A DNA stretch of 6,429 nucleotides. Origin: Flavobacterium sp. Lineage in GTDB: Bacteria; Bacteroidota; Bacteroidia; Flavobacteriales; Flavobacteriaceae. Every line of letters begins with the position of its first letter. Positions within the stretch are counted from its first letter, which is position 1. The notes beneath the pieces were generated by a model that saw only the letters and a list, made by a program, of their open reading frames with translations, was not told the DNA's origin and did not search any database. Below, piece by piece: positions 5,590 to 6,429 of the stretch. The DNA lies in NCBI GenBank assembly GCA_023253295.1, contig JALRGZ010000331.1:1-6429 (forward strand), read 5' to 3'. Both the position numbers and the translations under genes were made by a program.

Positions 5590-6429
5590 ATGGAAAACAT
5601 GAAAAGTTCAAACGGTGTGGGCAAATGTCCTTTTTCAAGTGGCATAATTAAGGAAACTGCCGGTTCAGGCACATCAAATAATGATTGGTGGCCTAATCAG
5701 TTAAAGTTGAATATTTTGCGTCAGCATGCTAATTTTTCCAATCCAATGGGTGAAAATTTTGATTATGCTGAAGCTTTTAAATCTTTAGATTTAGCAGCTG
5801 TAAAACAGGATATTTTTGATTTGATGACTACTTCACAAGATTGGTGGCCTGCAGATTATGGACACTATGGACCGTTTTTTATAAGAATGGCATGGCATAG
5901 TGCAGGAACTTACCGTATTGCAGATGGTAGAGGAGGAGGAGGTTCTGGTTCGCAACGTTTTGCACCTTTGAATAGTTGGCCTGATAATGTGAATTTGGAT
6001 AAAGCAAGATTACTATTGTGGCCTGTTAAACAAAAGTATGGTAAAAAAATATCATGGGCTGATTTGATGATTTTAGCAGGTAACTGTGCTTTAGAATCAA
6101 TGGGATTAAAAACTTTTGGTTTTGCAGGTGGTCGTGAGGATATTTGGGAAACAGAACAGGATATTTATTGGGGAGCTGAAGGGAAATGGTTAGAAGACCA
6201 ACGTTATTCCGGAGATCGTGAATTAGAAAATCCATTGGCGGCTGTACAAATGGGATTGATTTATGTAAATCCGGAAGGCCCTAATGGGAATCCGGATCCG
6301 GTTGCTTCGGCTAAAGATATCAGAGAAACTTTTGGTAGAATGGCAATGAATGATGAGGAAACAGTAGCTTTAGTAGCGGGTGGTCATACTTTTGGAAAAA
6401 CGCATGGTGCTGCTGATCCTGCTAAATAT
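5590..6429 (+). CDS. katG: Catalase-peroxidase, N-terminal part, runs off the right edge
   Basis: KatG is a haem enzyme that disproportionates hydrogen peroxide and also acts as a peroxidase. The 280 codons here cover most of the haem-binding N-terminal domain of a protein usually about 730-750 residues long. The distal triad is present as Arg99, Trp102 and His103 in FFIRMAWHSAGTYR, and Asp132 lies in NSWPDN. The three residues of the KatG-specific Met-Tyr-Trp crosslink are all present: Trp102, Tyr225 in MGLIYVNPEG, and Met251 in FGRMAMND. The proximal haem ligand is His266 in VAGGHTFGKTHG. These correspond to Trp107, Tyr229, Met255 and His270 of the M. tuberculosis enzyme. No signal peptide is seen, so it is cytoplasmic. 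The start at 5590-5592 precedes the usual KCPF segment; a second ATG three codons later is possible. It is divergent from the acyl-CoA synthetase gene. An oxidative-stress regulator (OxyR or PerR type) is likely from the family, but no matching site was recognised. Confidence 0.96.
   Translation, partial: MENMKSSNGVGKCPFSSGIIKETAGSGTSNNDWWPNQLKLNILRQHANFSNPMGENFDYAEAFKSLDLAAVKQDIFDLMTTSQDWWPADYGHYGPFFIRMAWHSAGTYRIADGRGGGGSGSQRFAPLNSWPDNVNLDKARLLLWPVKQKYGKKISWADLMILAGNCALESMGLKTFGFAGGREDIWETEQDIYWGAEGKWLEDQRYSGDRELENPLAAVQMGLIYVNPEGPNGNPDPVASAKDIRETFGRMAMNDEETVALVAGGHTFGKTHGAADPAKY

Noticed and set aside
6026..6235. Minus-strand 69-codon frame inside katG
   Set aside because: It is antisense to conserved katG sequence and has no family signature or leader.

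Overview
The window looks like chromosomal DNA from a member of the Bacteroidetes, most probably Flavobacterium or a close relative. The evidence is the low GC content, A/T-rich translation starts with no Shine-Dalgarno sequence, a candidate promoter box matching the Bacteroidetes -7 consensus (TAnnTTTG), and the character of the proteins. Genus is inferred, not proven.

Reading right to left on the minus strand, there is a fatty-acid degradation block. A 592-residue long-chain acyl-CoA synthetase (3421-5199) activates fatty acids and ends at a strong intrinsic terminator (3355-3401). A second unit then begins: a MarR-family regulator (2720-3184), a 796-residue fused 3-hydroxyacyl-CoA dehydrogenase/enoyl-CoA hydratase of FadN type (270-2660), and the first 60 codons of a thiolase (FadA, 1-182, running off the left edge). 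FadN and FadA carry out the hydration, dehydrogenation and thiolysis steps of beta-oxidation. The order fadN-fadA resembles the fadN-fadA-fadE operon of Bacillus subtilis, so an acyl-CoA dehydrogenase may lie beyond the left edge. The regulator is probably a local sensor for the pathway. Its 236-bp leader holds a promoter-like box and two perfect inverted repeats that could be its operators.

On the plus strand, divergent from the synthetase across 390 bp of A/T-rich DNA, is the first 280 codons of a catalase-peroxidase (katG, 5590-6429, running off the right edge). All distal and proximal haem residues expected in this part are present.

The most unusual structure is the short fadN-fadA gap. 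Positions 192-262 form a heptad-phased mirror: five 7-bp units starting AGA, one central base (227), then five 7-bp units ending TCT. In the transcript this is a periodic imperfect hairpin ending about ten bases before the fadA start. It may be a dispersed flavobacterial intergenic element or a post-transcriptional control element. No CRISPR array, insertion sequence, tRNA or rRNA was seen, and no complete new multi-gene system is apparent.
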